Source of the DNA: Hymenopellis radicata
Taxonomy: Eukaryota > Basidiomycota > Agaricomycetes > Agaricales > Physalacriaceae
Length of the DNA: 49,708 nucleotides
Direction: 5' to 3'
Assembly (NCBI GenBank): GCA_015501595.1
Contig: JADNRX010000387.1
Coordinates: 1 to 49,708, forward strand
A program made the translations under genes and the position numbers. The notes under the pieces were generated by a model that was given only the letters and a program-made list of their open reading frames with translations, made no database searches and was not told the DNA's origin. Positions 1 to 10,868 of this stretch are shown here, in pieces. Numbering within the stretch: the stretch's first letter is position 1; each line of letters starts with the position of its first letter.

Positions 1-2951
1 TTGGCTATGGGAAAGGGACTGGTGTCATCTCGGTTTCGAATGCGATTTTGTACATGGTGACCTGCAGTATGACAGTCCGGTAACTATTTTCTCGGCCTTT
101 CTGGTGTTAGAACTGATGTAAAACGAACAGGTTCCTGAAATAATGACTCTTCCTGACGAGGAGCCAGAAGATGACGACGTTAAATATCCGAGACCCCGGA
201 ATAACGCAACCTGTGTGTACTGGTTACTGTACACTTTAATTCAATTCGTCGGTCAGGTCACAGAGGATCCGAAATCGACGAAAAGTCACAAGGGTCACAG
301 CGAAAATTGAGAAAAAGTCCCGGCGGGGCCCCCGCCAGCCTCCCGCCGCAGCTCCGCCGCGGCGGCAATTACCATATATGGTAAGTCGACGAAACGAAAA
401 TTTCGTCAGAGCGGTCACAGGTCACATGGACCGACGAATTGATTGAAAGTCTACAGTACGCGGCTATTGTCATCGTGGACCTACATGTCCATGGTTTCAC
501 GGCGATGTGAACTATGAAGATCCTCCAGTAAACATCTCTATTCTTCATATGAAATTATGCTAATTCAGTCAAAGGACTGGCCTCTGCCTGATGAAGGGCC
601 TGCCAACCAGCTTCTTCATCCTCGGCCACCAAGAAACGAGATGTGTAGGGCGTGGCGGCGCGGACATTGCAAATTGGGATACGACTGCAAGTACGTGCAC
701 GAGGATCTCGTATACGACGATCCGGTACGTTAAAATGTCACGTTTTCCGCGTTTTGACTGACCGGTTACCAGATACCTGGACTTCACATGCCTATGAAAG
801 AGCCTGTACATCGGAATGGCCAACCAGTTCGAACTCCCCTAGTACCATCGGAATGGACCAAGGTCGTTCATGACCACATCAGAGTCAAGCTAGGACCTGG
901 TTTCGACATCCTAGACGTTACGACCGGTTTCGAAACTCCTTGGCTTTTCGTGGATCAGCTTCCACCTTTCGTGACGGAAAGCAGCATTTTACAACTGCTC
1001 TGTCGCTTCGGAAAGGTGGAACTCAAGTCTTTTTCACGGAATACGCAGGGCGCAAACGTCAAGGCGAGATATGAGGAACATATCGACGCGCGGAATGCTT
1101 CTACTTGCCTGGACCATACAATGCAATTCGGCAGGGTCATCCGAGCACAGCTGTCCGTTAACAGGTCGGCGTCCGGCGGCATCTTGAAGGATTGCACTGT
1201 TCGTGTCCATTGGGACGCTCCATCTATCATCGGCTACGGTGGATATCCCAGTATCCAACGTGCAGAGAAGGCTATTGCTATCGCCCGAAAACCATTTCGA
1301 GGTTACCAGTTGCGGGCTCAGATGTACGAGGACTGCCGGCTGTCGGCCTCTATACAGTCAAATTCTGGAACTTGCCCATCGACGTGAAGAAACAAGACAT
1401 GTCCGTCTTTGCAGAACCAACCGGTATGGTTTGGGAGCCCATTCCCTACGTCTCCGTCAGCGATGCGGCTTCTAGCATTCGTCGAATGATCACTGGGAAT
1501 ATTGATCTTCTCGGCTGGGACGTGACACCCCCTCCGTATAGCGACGGAACTGTCCGCGTCTTCGCCCGTTTCCCTACGCCTGCCGAAGCATCGCAAGCTG
1601 CAGGTCTTCTTCATCTACGAAAGCCTCGGTGTATTGGCGGCAAGCGCGTATATGCGCATCACCAGAAGGAGCTGACCTTGAAGTTGACTGCAAGTTCGTA
1701 CATATGGCTCAAGTCGGATATATGGGATTTTCGAGATGCTCTGAAGTCCTCCCAAGAGTCTGGGACTGAGCCCTTCTCTGGTATCAATGTCCGTATTGTC
1801 AGAACAATACAGTGATGATCAAATTATTTTCCGACGATTTGAAGAGTCTGGGCAGGTTGAAGGCTCAGTTGGAGAAGATTCAACGCGGAGAAGTGGCACT
1901 CTTCGAAGGGAAAGTCGCTTGGGACAGCTACTTTGGCTTACCAGTTGGTGTGGTATTCTTGGATGGCTTACAGCGCGGCTATCCCGATCTTCTCATCCAT
2001 CGAGATCCCATTCGGCGGCGTATTGTGCTGCGTGGTCCGTCTTCGAGCCGCGCGCGCGCGCAGCAGGATATTGTAGCCAAGCTCAAGGACCTTCGGCAAA
2101 GGCTGGCACGGATCGTACCTGTACCCGGTACCCTTCTCGGTTTTATCCTGTCATCCGTTTACCCTAAGCTGAAGCGCGAATTGGGAGGGGAGGTTGTGTC
2201 CATCAACTTGTGGGATAGGAACATCATTGTGCGGGGTACTACAAACCAATGGGCTACCGCAAAGCGCGCAGTGCAGAGCGCCGCGGGCATGCAGAAGCCT
2301 GCTGGTCGGAAGGCCGCCGTCGAGTGCCCGATATGTTTCGACGAGCTCGCTTCGCCTTGCACCTTGCTTTGTGGCCACAAGCACTGCGGCTCCTGCTTGA
2401 AGGAATACCTGCTTGCCGCGCGGGACAGCCGTTTCTTCCCATTGACGTGCCTCGGCAACCAGGCGAACTGCACCGAATTGATTCCCCTGCGGGCTGCAAA
2501 GGAATTTCTGACAACCAGCGAGCTCGACACGTTGGTGACTGCAGCATATTCGGCGTACATCGCCAAGCGCCCTAACGAATTTCACCCATGTCCGACTACA
2601 GATTGTCCACAAGTGTATCGTGCGGGTCCAGCTGGAAACATCCTCCAGTGCCCTGCGTGTTTAGCGCGCATCTGTTCAACTTGCCGTGGCGAGGAACACG
2701 AAGGCGGTGAATGCCCGGACGGCGATGGGCAAGAGCAGGCGTTCAAGGAGTGGAAGAGTCAGCACGACGTCCAGGCGTGTCCAGGATGCAAGGTCGACAT
2801 CGAACGCGCTGAAGGCTGCAATCATGTTACCTGTACACGATGTCAGACGCACATATGCTGGGTCTGCTCTGCGACATTTCCACGCGGCGAGGGTATTTAT
2901 GACCACATGCGCGCGGTTCATGGCGGTATTGGACTTGCAGCTGTCTTTTAA
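1..2951 (+). pseudogene. CCCH zinc-finger / RBR (RING-IBR-RING) E3 ubiquitin ligase, 5'-truncated and interrupted
   Basis: Seen: exons about 1-79, 132-527 (carrying a 230-bp insertion), 569-724 and 773-2951, all joined in phase. The N-terminal part encodes three CCCH fingers: one truncated by the window edge (CHLGFECDFVH), a second split by the transposon (CVYW...CHRGPTCPWFH) and an intact third (CRAWRRGHCKLGYDCKYVH). RRM-like segments follow. The C-terminus has RING1 (CPICFDEL), a Cys-rich IBR and RING2 with GCNHVTC, whose first Cys is at the catalytic thioester position of RBR ligases. Known: RBR enzymes pass ubiquitin from E2 through this Cys to substrate, and fused CCCH fingers suggest RNA binding. 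Odd: besides the MITE, single-base frame breaks lie near 1331 (after MYE) and 1808 (before MIKLFSDD); each is explained by one missing base. The MITE breaks the reading frame and no GT-AG splice I tried removes it in frame. Either a disrupted copy or partly a sequence-quality artefact. Confidence 0.82.
227..456. mobile_element. MITE A (Tc1/mariner-like, TA target duplication) inside a zinc-finger exon
   Basis: A 230-bp element flanked by TA at 225-226 and 457-458. Imperfect terminal inverted repeats of about 35 bp start CTGTACACTTT on the left and, read from the right end, CTGTAGACTTT; both arms share TCAATTCGTCGGTC. Removing the element plus one TA joins TGT GTG TAC TGG TTA to CGC GGC TAT TGT and regenerates a standard C-x7-C-x5-C-x3-H finger. 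It has no coding capacity, and its middle is GC-rich (about 320-366). The TA duplication and TIRs are direct observations; assignment to Tc1/mariner is inference from the TA target. Confidence 0.9.
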
Positions 2952-3116
2952 TGTCTCCGATTCATGTATTTTTATCTTGCTTTCGCTGTGTTCCTGTTAA
3001 AAACCATATGTGTTACCATTATGTATTATGTATGTCTATTGATTCTGTCTTTCAAGTATTCAACGTAGAAGAGACAACGCGGCGCACATGACTAGTAACA
3101 CCAAGTACTTAGCAGT

Positions 3117-3630
3117 GGTCGTAATTTACGCGCCTGAGAGTCTGGATTTTTGGGGATCGGTGGTCGTAATTTGCGGGTATCGTGGTCGGAATTTGAGGGA
3201 AAAGTGGTCGGAATTTGCGGGTATCTTGATCAGGATTTGCGGGTATCGTGGTCGGAATTTGAGGGAAAAGTGGTCGGAATTTGCGGGTATCTTGATCAGG
3301 ATTTGCGGGTATCGTGGTCGGAATTTGCGGGAAAAGTGGTCGTAATTTGCGGGTATCTTGATCAGGATTTGCGGGTATCTTGATCAGGATTTGCGGGAAA
3401 AGTGGTCGGAATTTGCGGGTATCTTGATCAGGATTTGCGGGTATCGTAGACAGGATTTGAGGGAAAATTGGTCGGAATTTGCGGGTATCGTGGTCGCGAT
3501 TTGCGGGTATCTTGATCAGGATTTGCGGGTATCGTGGACAGGATTTGAGGGAAAATTGGTAAGACTTTGAGGGCAAAATCATAAGGATTTGCGCGCAAAT
3601 TAGGCAGATTTTGAGCGCAAATTGGTCAGC
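3117..3630. repeat. 22-bp minisatellite with 66-bp higher-order unit
   Basis: About 23 imperfect tandem copies of a 22-bp unit with core GGAATTTGCGGGTATC. Three variants alternate: TGGTCGGAATTTGCGGG..., TGGTCGGAATTTGAGGG... and TGATCAGGATTTGCGGG.... A 66-bp trimer repeats exactly at about 3182-3247 and 3248-3313. Copies decay toward both ends. The units lack stop codons in several frames, so long open frames with a 22-residue period appear on both strands; I take these as by-products of the repeat. Confidence 0.93.
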
Positions 3631-3770
3631 AGCCGCTTGAACGGCGGTCGACCGGCGTTGTCTAATATCCAGACAATCTCCAATGGCGATGCCCACCCCA
3701 ACATCAGCTACGACTTCCAGAAGCGACGTTCAAGTTGCAGGAAATAGCCACCCAGCATATACACAACATA

Positions 3771-4024
3771 CTGTAGCATTTCGACCGGATATTCGCATAT
3801 CGGGTCACGCCGGCCTACGAAGCGAACCTATATATAGAGGATATCGCGTCACGGTGCCTCTGAGCCAGGCACAGCTGTCCAAAAGTGGAAATTTTCGGTC
3901 CCGCCTACGGCGGGACAGTCCAAATCAGGTAATTCCCGTGTCCGTGCCTGGCAACGAAGCTGTTCACTGTAGGTTCGCGGCATATCGCGTCACAGACCGC
4001 GAACCTACGGTCGAAACGCTACAG
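3771..4024. mobile_element. MITE B, TA-flanked, same terminal signature as MITE A
   Basis: A 254-bp element between TA at 3769-3770 and TA at 4025-4026. The left end is CTGTAGCATTTCGACCG and the right end, reverse-complemented, is CTGTAGCGTTTCGACCG. Further in, both arms carry GTCACGC / GTGACGC. An internal perfect 12-bp hairpin (GTAGGTTCGCGG at 3969-3980 against 3997-4008) and three copies of ATATCG(C/G)GTCAC make it fold-back-rich. No coding capacity. It lies between the minisatellite and the 3' end of the next gene. Confidence 0.85.
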
Positions 4025-4131
4025 TATTGTACTCATACAGCGAGAGATACACAACCTAAACAGAACACAAAAGCCATAAATACCAATAATACAAAACACA
4101 CACGTCCATTCCTCCTCCTCTTCTTCTCTCC

Positions 4132-5593
4132 TCATTCCGCCTTGGTACTAGGCCCAGCAGCAGCACCACCACTCGTATTAATATCCCCCAGAAACTGATC
4201 CATCACAACATTCGGATCCTCCCCATTCCCAAAGAAATTATAATCGATATTCTCCATATTGAACTGATTCCCGTTCCCCTCCGCGTTCCCGGCAGTAAAA
4301 CTCGCGAGCAAAGTCCCAGGCGACGGCGCTGTCTGATTCGCCGGACCCGCCACCTGAGCCTTGGGCTGTGCCTCGAGCGAGAACAAGTCCTCGTTCCCTG
4401 CGTCATCACGTAGGGAATTCAAGAAATCCTGGTCCTCCTTCCCCTCGCCGTCCTTGCCAGCAAGGTCCGGATGCGCAATAACAGGCGAAAACAGATCGTC
4501 TCCGCCTGTAGCATCTGCGTCGTTCGCGGTGTTCTCGACCGTATCACCAAACAGGTCGCTCATGTCAATGTCCATAGACTCCAAGTCGAGCTCAATGGGC
4601 TTGTCGGCTGTTCCCATCGTTGCATCAATATTCATATTGGCACTACCTTCGGCAGGAGCGTCAGGTAGCGTCAAGTCAATGTCGACACGCCCTGACGATG
4701 ATGCTTCAGGCTGGACCGCAGTGAGCGAAGCCATGTCAATAAGATCATGCGGATAATCTGTTGGGCGGGCAGATTTGGGTGCGAGAGTGACCGGCGAATG
4801 CAAGCCGTCGGGTATGGAAAACGACGTGACTTCGTCGGGTGATATTCGAAGACCGGGCGCAGACAGGTCCAGTTTGAGAGGGAAAGCCGGACGGTGAAGA
4901 GATGATATCGATATAGCAGAGGGCCTACGGCCAGGTATCGCTGATGTGGGGGACGAACTGGACGGGATAACAGACACAGTTCCAGCGGATTCGGAAGTCG
5001 GTGGAGGTATTGTCGGTTCGGGATCGACTTGCATAGCGGACGCCTTGGCAGCCTCCTCCGCCTCTTTGACGCGCTGTTCCTCGCGCTTCAGATCCCTTTC
5101 AAGAATGGCGATAGCGCGTAGCTGGATATCAATGAGCTGGCATTCGCCTATAGTTGACAACAAATCTAACCAGATGAGATTCCATCGCGTCACACAGCTG
5201 GTCGTACTTCTCGACCTCGCTCCCGAGCGCCGATGTTAGAGATAGAGGCGGTTTCGGAGCGTGCTTCTGTATCCCCCTGCACGACACCAATCAGCACCTT
5301 TGAGAACAACGACCAGCGCAGTCACGTACAGTCGTCGAGTATCGGCACTAAACCCGTATATTAACCCAGTCTTCACCATTGCATTCTGCGCCGCTATGAG
5401 CAGAAATCAAGGAAACAACAATAGACTATGCCTTCAAATGGGTGGATAAAGCTGCCATCTCTGGTTCAAGTATCCGCTTTGGTACCGGTGGTGGTGGCAT
5501 AGCTTTCGCATCCTTATCAGCCTGAGTAAGATTCCCAAGGTCTTTCGAGGGTGCTGGGGCTTTCCGAGGGCGGGGCTGAGGTCTGGGAGGCAT
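4132..5593 (-). CDS. Hypothetical acidic protein with coiled-coil N-terminus
   Basis: Four exons on the minus strand: 5432-5593, 5330-5385, 5171-5276 and 4132-5121, about 437 aa. The first intron is best explained by a GC donor (AAG|GCATAG) and is the least certain junction; the others are GT-AG of 49 and 53 nt. The start is Pro/Arg-rich (MPPRPQPRPRKAPAPSKD). Next comes a helical segment (VEKYDQLCDAMESHL, then LRAIAILERDLKREEQRVKE) with heptad character. A long Ser/Pro- and Asp-rich tail repeats DxDMSDLFGD-like acidic clusters. The layout (helical N-terminus, acidic disordered tail) recalls fungal Mediator-tail subunits such as Med2, but that is only a resemblance. Probably nuclear. No catalytic motif seen. 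Confidence 0.72.
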
Positions 5594-5911
5594 CGTTGTA
5601 ATGAACAATGAAGGTAGAAACCAAGTCACGATCACTTGGCAGTCACGATCGAATGCGGCAATTCAAACGAGACACGGTATGTTATTAACAAGGTCGTCTA
5701 TGCTATGCTATGCAAGGATGGAGGGGGATGGGGGCGGGGGTGAATGATCGTGATACTCGTAACAACTCGTTAATTTAAGTATATTTAAAAAGCCAGGAGG
5801 AAACCAAAACAATATGCTGCACCTCTCTCTTGCACCTTATACCAGCATATACACCGAAGGTCCGCAAGGAGAGGAAGTAAGTATTCAACAAAAGAAAGGA
5901 ACTATACACAA
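5594..5911. other. Intergenic, 318 bp
   Basis: Lies between the start of the acidic protein gene and the stop of the antiporter gene, both on the minus strand. It must hold the promoter of the former and the 3' UTR of the latter. An AT-rich patch (TTAATTTAAGTATATTTAAA, about 5770-5789) is the only notable feature. Confidence 0.6.
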
Positions 5912-8900
5912 CTAGAAGGGCCACCAAGACAGGAGGTACCATCGAGCGTATTGAAGTCCGGTTAACGAAGAGAATTCCTGTAAATAGGATTGCACACTGG
6001 CTTGATCGAGGTGTTCAGGGGCAGGTGCAAAGTAGAAGCCGGCAATGAGAACAAGATAACTGAGCGGTTGTCAGTCGGGCCTTCTAACTATGTGGTCTAA
6101 TTCTTACCTGAGAATGAGGATGCTGCCACGATGGTAGTTACTCTTCGCCTCGATGTAGGTATATGTCATTAAGAACATTGACAAGATGATAGCTACGACG
6201 TCCCATCTCGGGAATATGAGCCTGTCACCATGTTAGATTATCACTCCATTCATACAACAACTTGACATACGTGAACGTCTTGGCAACTTCGCCCATTTTG
6301 TCTGGGGCCCACCAAGCGGAGAAGGCAACCATGGCGGGTATCTGAAGCAGACAGACCTGAAGGGCATAGGCGGACCCGATTTCCATACTACAGACGTTTG
6401 ATCAGATCTGTACGCATCTCGCTAAAGTTACTTACCTGAGAGCAATGTTCCCGTTCAAGGCGAAAGATATAGCGTTCATGAACTCGGTTGTGTTGGGCAC
6501 TAGCGCAAATAGAGTGACACCAAGGAACTTCTCATCGATACCGGATCCTTGGAGGATGACATCGACAACGTCGACAAGAATCTCTGGGAATGGTGTTTCA
6601 GTCTACGTTCAACTTTCCGCAATTGACATCTTACCAGCAATGATAGCATATAGCAACGTGCAGGCCATCAACACACTTGCACTGGTCTTCCTACTCCAAG
6701 AGGGTGCATCGTGGCCGCCGTGGCCGCCACCCTCAGCTTCAGCACCGGATACCCTATGCGGCGCAGGAGAGTGAGGATGTGCTTGTTGGTGGCGTAATGC
6801 GCTGACAGTAGCAACTGCAACCGCGCGAGTGAAATCATCTGTCGTCATTGCCGCTGGAAGCTGCATGGGCTGCAGACCAGGAGTCTTCATTGCGTGGTCG
6901 ACACTCTCCATAACAGGTGTGTAACCGACCGGAGGTTGACCTTGATTCGCGTACGAAACACGGCGAGGCATGACGGGAGAGGAAGGTCGGCGGGAAATCG
7001 AAGGAATCTGTTGTTGATCCGCGCGGCCGTCGAGATTCGTGGAATGACTTTCCTTGCGGTTCAGCGAATGGACTGGGCCACCAGAGGAAACGAAACGGTG
7101 ATAAATCGGCTGACGCGGGTGGACCGGTAGATCATGCTGCATCAACTGTTGGGGATTTTGCCAGATCTGGGTGGCATGCGTTCTTAGAGAGAACCACAGT
7201 CCAATAAGATAAGACTAAAAGAAAAACGTTTAGAGGGCATGCATCGAACACCATGGAAACTCTTACGAAGAGCAAGATGACAGCACAGAAGTACATTAAA
7301 CTTTTAACCGTGGATTGGTAGAAGGGATCATCGACCGGATCAGGATGCTGATAGTAACACTGGTCGCAAATCCAAGGCATGTTGCTTCTTCCAGGTCCCG
7401 GTGCCGAAGGGCAGTCTTTACATATGAGTTGGAACTACATAACATGTTAACGACGTCAAGCAACGCAGCCAAGGAGAAGTACTCACGTTTGCCATAGGTT
7501 TGATAGAAAAGAGTAGGCGCCAAAGTACCGATGATGGCCATGATCAACATCATGCTAGTCACTCCCGCACTCTTAGCGTTGAACTTTTGCTCTTTCCTCC
7601 GCAGCGCACCGCTAACCATACTCAGCCCGGGCATGAGTAGAACACCGGCCAACAGGCTTCCTACTATGGAACCCTCAACGAGATGCCCTTTACTTTGAAC
7701 CAAAGCCATCGCATAAAGGATGATTTCAACAATAGAACCAAAGGTGGCATTGATGACGGCACCCATACCAATAGATGACTGAGCCGAGATGGAGGCAACC
7801 GCCATACCAATGAAGTACGAGAGCGGGATGACGCTGAGCAAACTGAGGACGAAGACGAGACCTTGGGAAGCAAGCGCGGCGAGGAACACAGGAACATGTT
7901 CATGGCGCTCCTCCTTACGCTCGACCATCGGTAATAGAACGAGGCCATCAAAGATGACGAAGAACACGACAGGCATGAGATTGACAAAGAGAATGTTGAC
8001 GCCGCCGACCGTGTACTTGTAATACTGCAACCCGACAGCACGATACGTGCAAAGAAGGACTTTGGAAGAACCTGAAGGAGCAGTCTGACCGGCAGAGATC
8101 CTAGGGTGTTTGAAGGAAAAGTGGGGTATGCCTGCTTCGGCTGCGGACGCGCCATCCGGCGAATCGGCGCGTTCTGCTACAACTACGGCGGGAGGTGCAG
8201 CACAGAAACGGATAGATTCGGGCTGGGAGAAGAGATGTTTGATCAGCGCCCAATTGAGCTTCGCCATCGGGATGGTGACGACCAGACCCCAGCAAATAAG
8301 GCAAACGATGAGCATCAACGGCGCGATTAGGCACACGATGAACAGCCAGAAGCATACTTTTCCAAGTACGTCGGCAGAGTTGACTTTTGTGATCCCGATG
8401 GAAGTGTTCGCTGCCCGTGAGGACGGCGTTGCACCATATGATTTAGATGGGGAAGGCGAATGAATTTCGGAAACCGTCTGGAGCAGGGAAGTATGCTCGG
8501 TAGGAATATTGACTGTGTTCCACGAAAGCGTCTGAACATGGCGAGGTGGGGTGATTGTGGCGTTTTCGGAGAGAGGGACGCCGCGAAGTGTACTGGAGCC
8601 ATCATCGGTTCCTCGCACGGTATGACTGGAGTCTCCGCTCATAGAGCGCTCATGGTCGCCGGTATCATCTTCATCTTCCTCAGGATCCTCCTCCGTAGGA
8701 TCGCCTTCCACATACTTGCCAAAGGGCCAGGCAAGGTACCATCCTAACCCAAATAGAAGAGAAGAAAAGCGACGGCCTCCCTGTGGTACGATGTACAGGA
8801 CTGCAGACGCAAAGAAGCAGGCAACGGAAAGCCACCATCCAAATACGAGGACCCAGAAGATGTTTCCAGGTAAAAGATGGCGCTCTGCCTGGGCAGAAGG

Positions 8901-9446
8901 AACAGAATGAAGGGCCGCGTCGGCATAACGAGTGACCGAGCGGGATTTCTTGTAGAGAGCTGGTTTCCAGATGGGTAATCCAAAGGGATGCTCAACATTA
9001 ATGAGACTCTGCCTATCCTTCAGCGTAATGGGATCCTCCTCGCCATCCGATGCTTCGTCCTCAGCATCGTCTTCGTCTTCGGCATCGTCGTCGTCGATTT
9101 GTTCGACGGCTGGCGTCTTGCCGACACGTCGATCGGCGCGTTCTGTAGAACTTTCCTCATCCTCCTCGCTCAAAAGGTCGTCATCACGAAAGCGCCTAGC
9201 ACCACTGCTAACACTGGTGCTGCGCGCGCCACGCCGCATGGAATGCGAGGACGAGCTGCGGGCAAGATTCGGAGGCCTGGCTGACGACGACTGGAAGTAA
9301 GAGGTCCCCTGGTTGTGGTGGGCCGGGGCATCTGATGCTGAACGAGAGCCGTTACTGAAAGACCGATGTAGGTGGCTTCGAGGCGTTGGCGTCGACGACA
9401 CTGGGTCGTCTACGTCGCTGGGCGACGGCAGCGAGTAGTTGGACAT
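5912..9446 (-). CDS. VNX1: Vacuolar cation/H+ antiporter, CAX superfamily, Vnx1 type
   Basis: Seven exons with matching phases: 7487-9446, 7267-7415, 6635-7214, 6436-6583, 6271-6387, 6108-6221 and 5912-6059; about 1071 aa. Long N-terminus: Ser/Arg-rich, then an acidic stretch (EDEDDAEDEASDGEEDP), then the HPFGLPIWKPALYKKSRS block that I associate with Vnx1-type fungal exchangers, then membrane segments. The two exchanger repeats contain FGSIVEIILYAMAL and PNTTEFMNAISFALNGNIAL, each with the acidic residue that binds the cation in CAX proteins. A Ser/His-rich cytosolic loop of roughly 150 residues separates the last helices. Known role of the family: moves Na+/K+ or Ca2+ into the vacuole in exchange for protons. 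Start is the ATG giving MSNYSLPSPSDVDD. Substrate preference cannot be read from sequence. Confidence 0.9.
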
Positions 9447-10868
9447 GGAGAGAAAGCAAAGAGAGACGCCGAGCGGCACTCGGCCATTATTACATACCAC
9501 GCCCCTATCTTTGCTACATCATCGACGACTTGTTCGGGAAATTTCTTCGAGGCAACGCTGACCAACCACAGGCCGACGTATATAGACTTGAACTCCTTGG
9601 AAGGAATCTGACGCCTTTTTACAATTATCAAAATTTATAAAGACAGCTCGTGCAAAAGGGCAGCTATGGCGCGTGCAAATGGTACGATACCTTGCTCGTT
9701 CATCTCCCATTGTGAGCGCTTTCTCACGGACCTAGTACTATCTTAAAGTGTATATCCTCTCCGCCAAAGACGCCCCCCCGACGAAGTTGGAATCAAAGGG
9801 AAAAATATTAATAGACGTCTATCCTCTAAAATCTCCACCTTCACCCCCTTGGGTCGTCCTGGCGTTATCCATCAACTGGTAGAGACAAACAGGATAGAAA
9901 ATAGTATCACAAGGTCGTGTCAGATATACTTAGATCCGAATCGATGGACAGATGCAGAGAACATGGCGCCTAACAGTAAACTGCGGCTCGGGCGTGCAAC
10001 TGAGATGAGCAGTGCAGGGATCATCAACCAGAAGAATGGACCAGACAGTTTCATCCAGAGTCGACTGAGGATGTGCACAAGTCGTCGTTGACCCACAGCA
10101 ACCTCTACAGACGAAACAGCGGCGGGCATGGGATGAGCACGCCGATCAGAGCGCCCGCGGGTCCACTGGCAAGAGCGGGTACAAGGTTGATCGTAGTATT
10201 GCGCGGAAACGACAACAAAAGAAGAAGTTAGCAGAGATGAATCCCATACGTTGATCAGTATTGCGTGGGAATACGACTCCACATAACGTCTGAGAAATCC
10301 TTTGCTCGCGATGTAGAAAAGTACGCGTAGAAAACTATCAAAGCGCGAGACTTGCGCGAAACAGGAGCGTCGAACTTGATAGTGTTGAACCAAGTAAGGG
10401 CCGTCCACGCGTCCACATCCTTCGGCTGTACCGGTCCCGGACGTTACCATCGAAATACGAGCATCAGATCCGTCTATCATACCTATACACAACCATGTGG
10501 ACCATGAGATGCTTCTACTCTGTTATAAACAGCTTCCAGGCTGCCTCCTACATGTGGTCGTTCAGATTTCCTCGCGCTTTTCTTCTCCGCTCGGCCGGAT
10601 AATATCGTGACTGCCAACGGATCCAGTGACTGGATTCAGCACTCTCTTTAGCTTTACCCCTTCTTCCAGCAACGACGACGTCGACGGTTCGTGCCAGCCA
10701 CGAATCTGATCCCTGCTGCAAATATACACCGCGCCTGACCCAGTTCGTCCTAGTCGGTGCCTTAAAAACATTGTGATCGGGCTCAGTGGTCCACAGCCTT
10801 TGTTTTAGCCCTCTGATTTAAACGCGACCTCTCCTGGCAGACTAGCTCTCTTACGATCCACCACCATC
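9447..10868. other. Intergenic with one unassigned open frame
   Basis: Region between the starts of the antiporter (minus) and the FAR-17a-like gene (plus), so it contains both promoters. A minus-strand frame at 9920-10492 (190 codons) is open and ends with a hydrophobic stretch (KLSGPFFWLMIPALLISVA). Two other minus frames in the same place also look partly coding (for example NLVPALASGPAGALIGVL). I cannot assign a family; an eroded membrane-protein gene is possible. I see nothing else. Confidence 0.4.

Noticed and set aside
3117..3630. Possible CRISPR array
   Set aside because: Units are contiguous with no unique spacers, and the genome is eukaryotic.
3109..3696. 195-codon minus-strand open frame across the minisatellite
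   Set aside because: The peptide is a pure 22-residue repeat caused by the tandem array; frames on the other strand are equally open.
7664..8155. 163-codon frame on the minus strand inside the antiporter gene
   Set aside because: Out-of-frame shadow of a well-supported exon with conserved transporter motifs.
10562..10771. 69-codon minus-strand frame with HRLGRTG, reminiscent of helicase motif VI
   Set aside because: No other helicase motif nearby; it lies in the promoter of a divergent gene, and any upstream exons would fall inside that gene.
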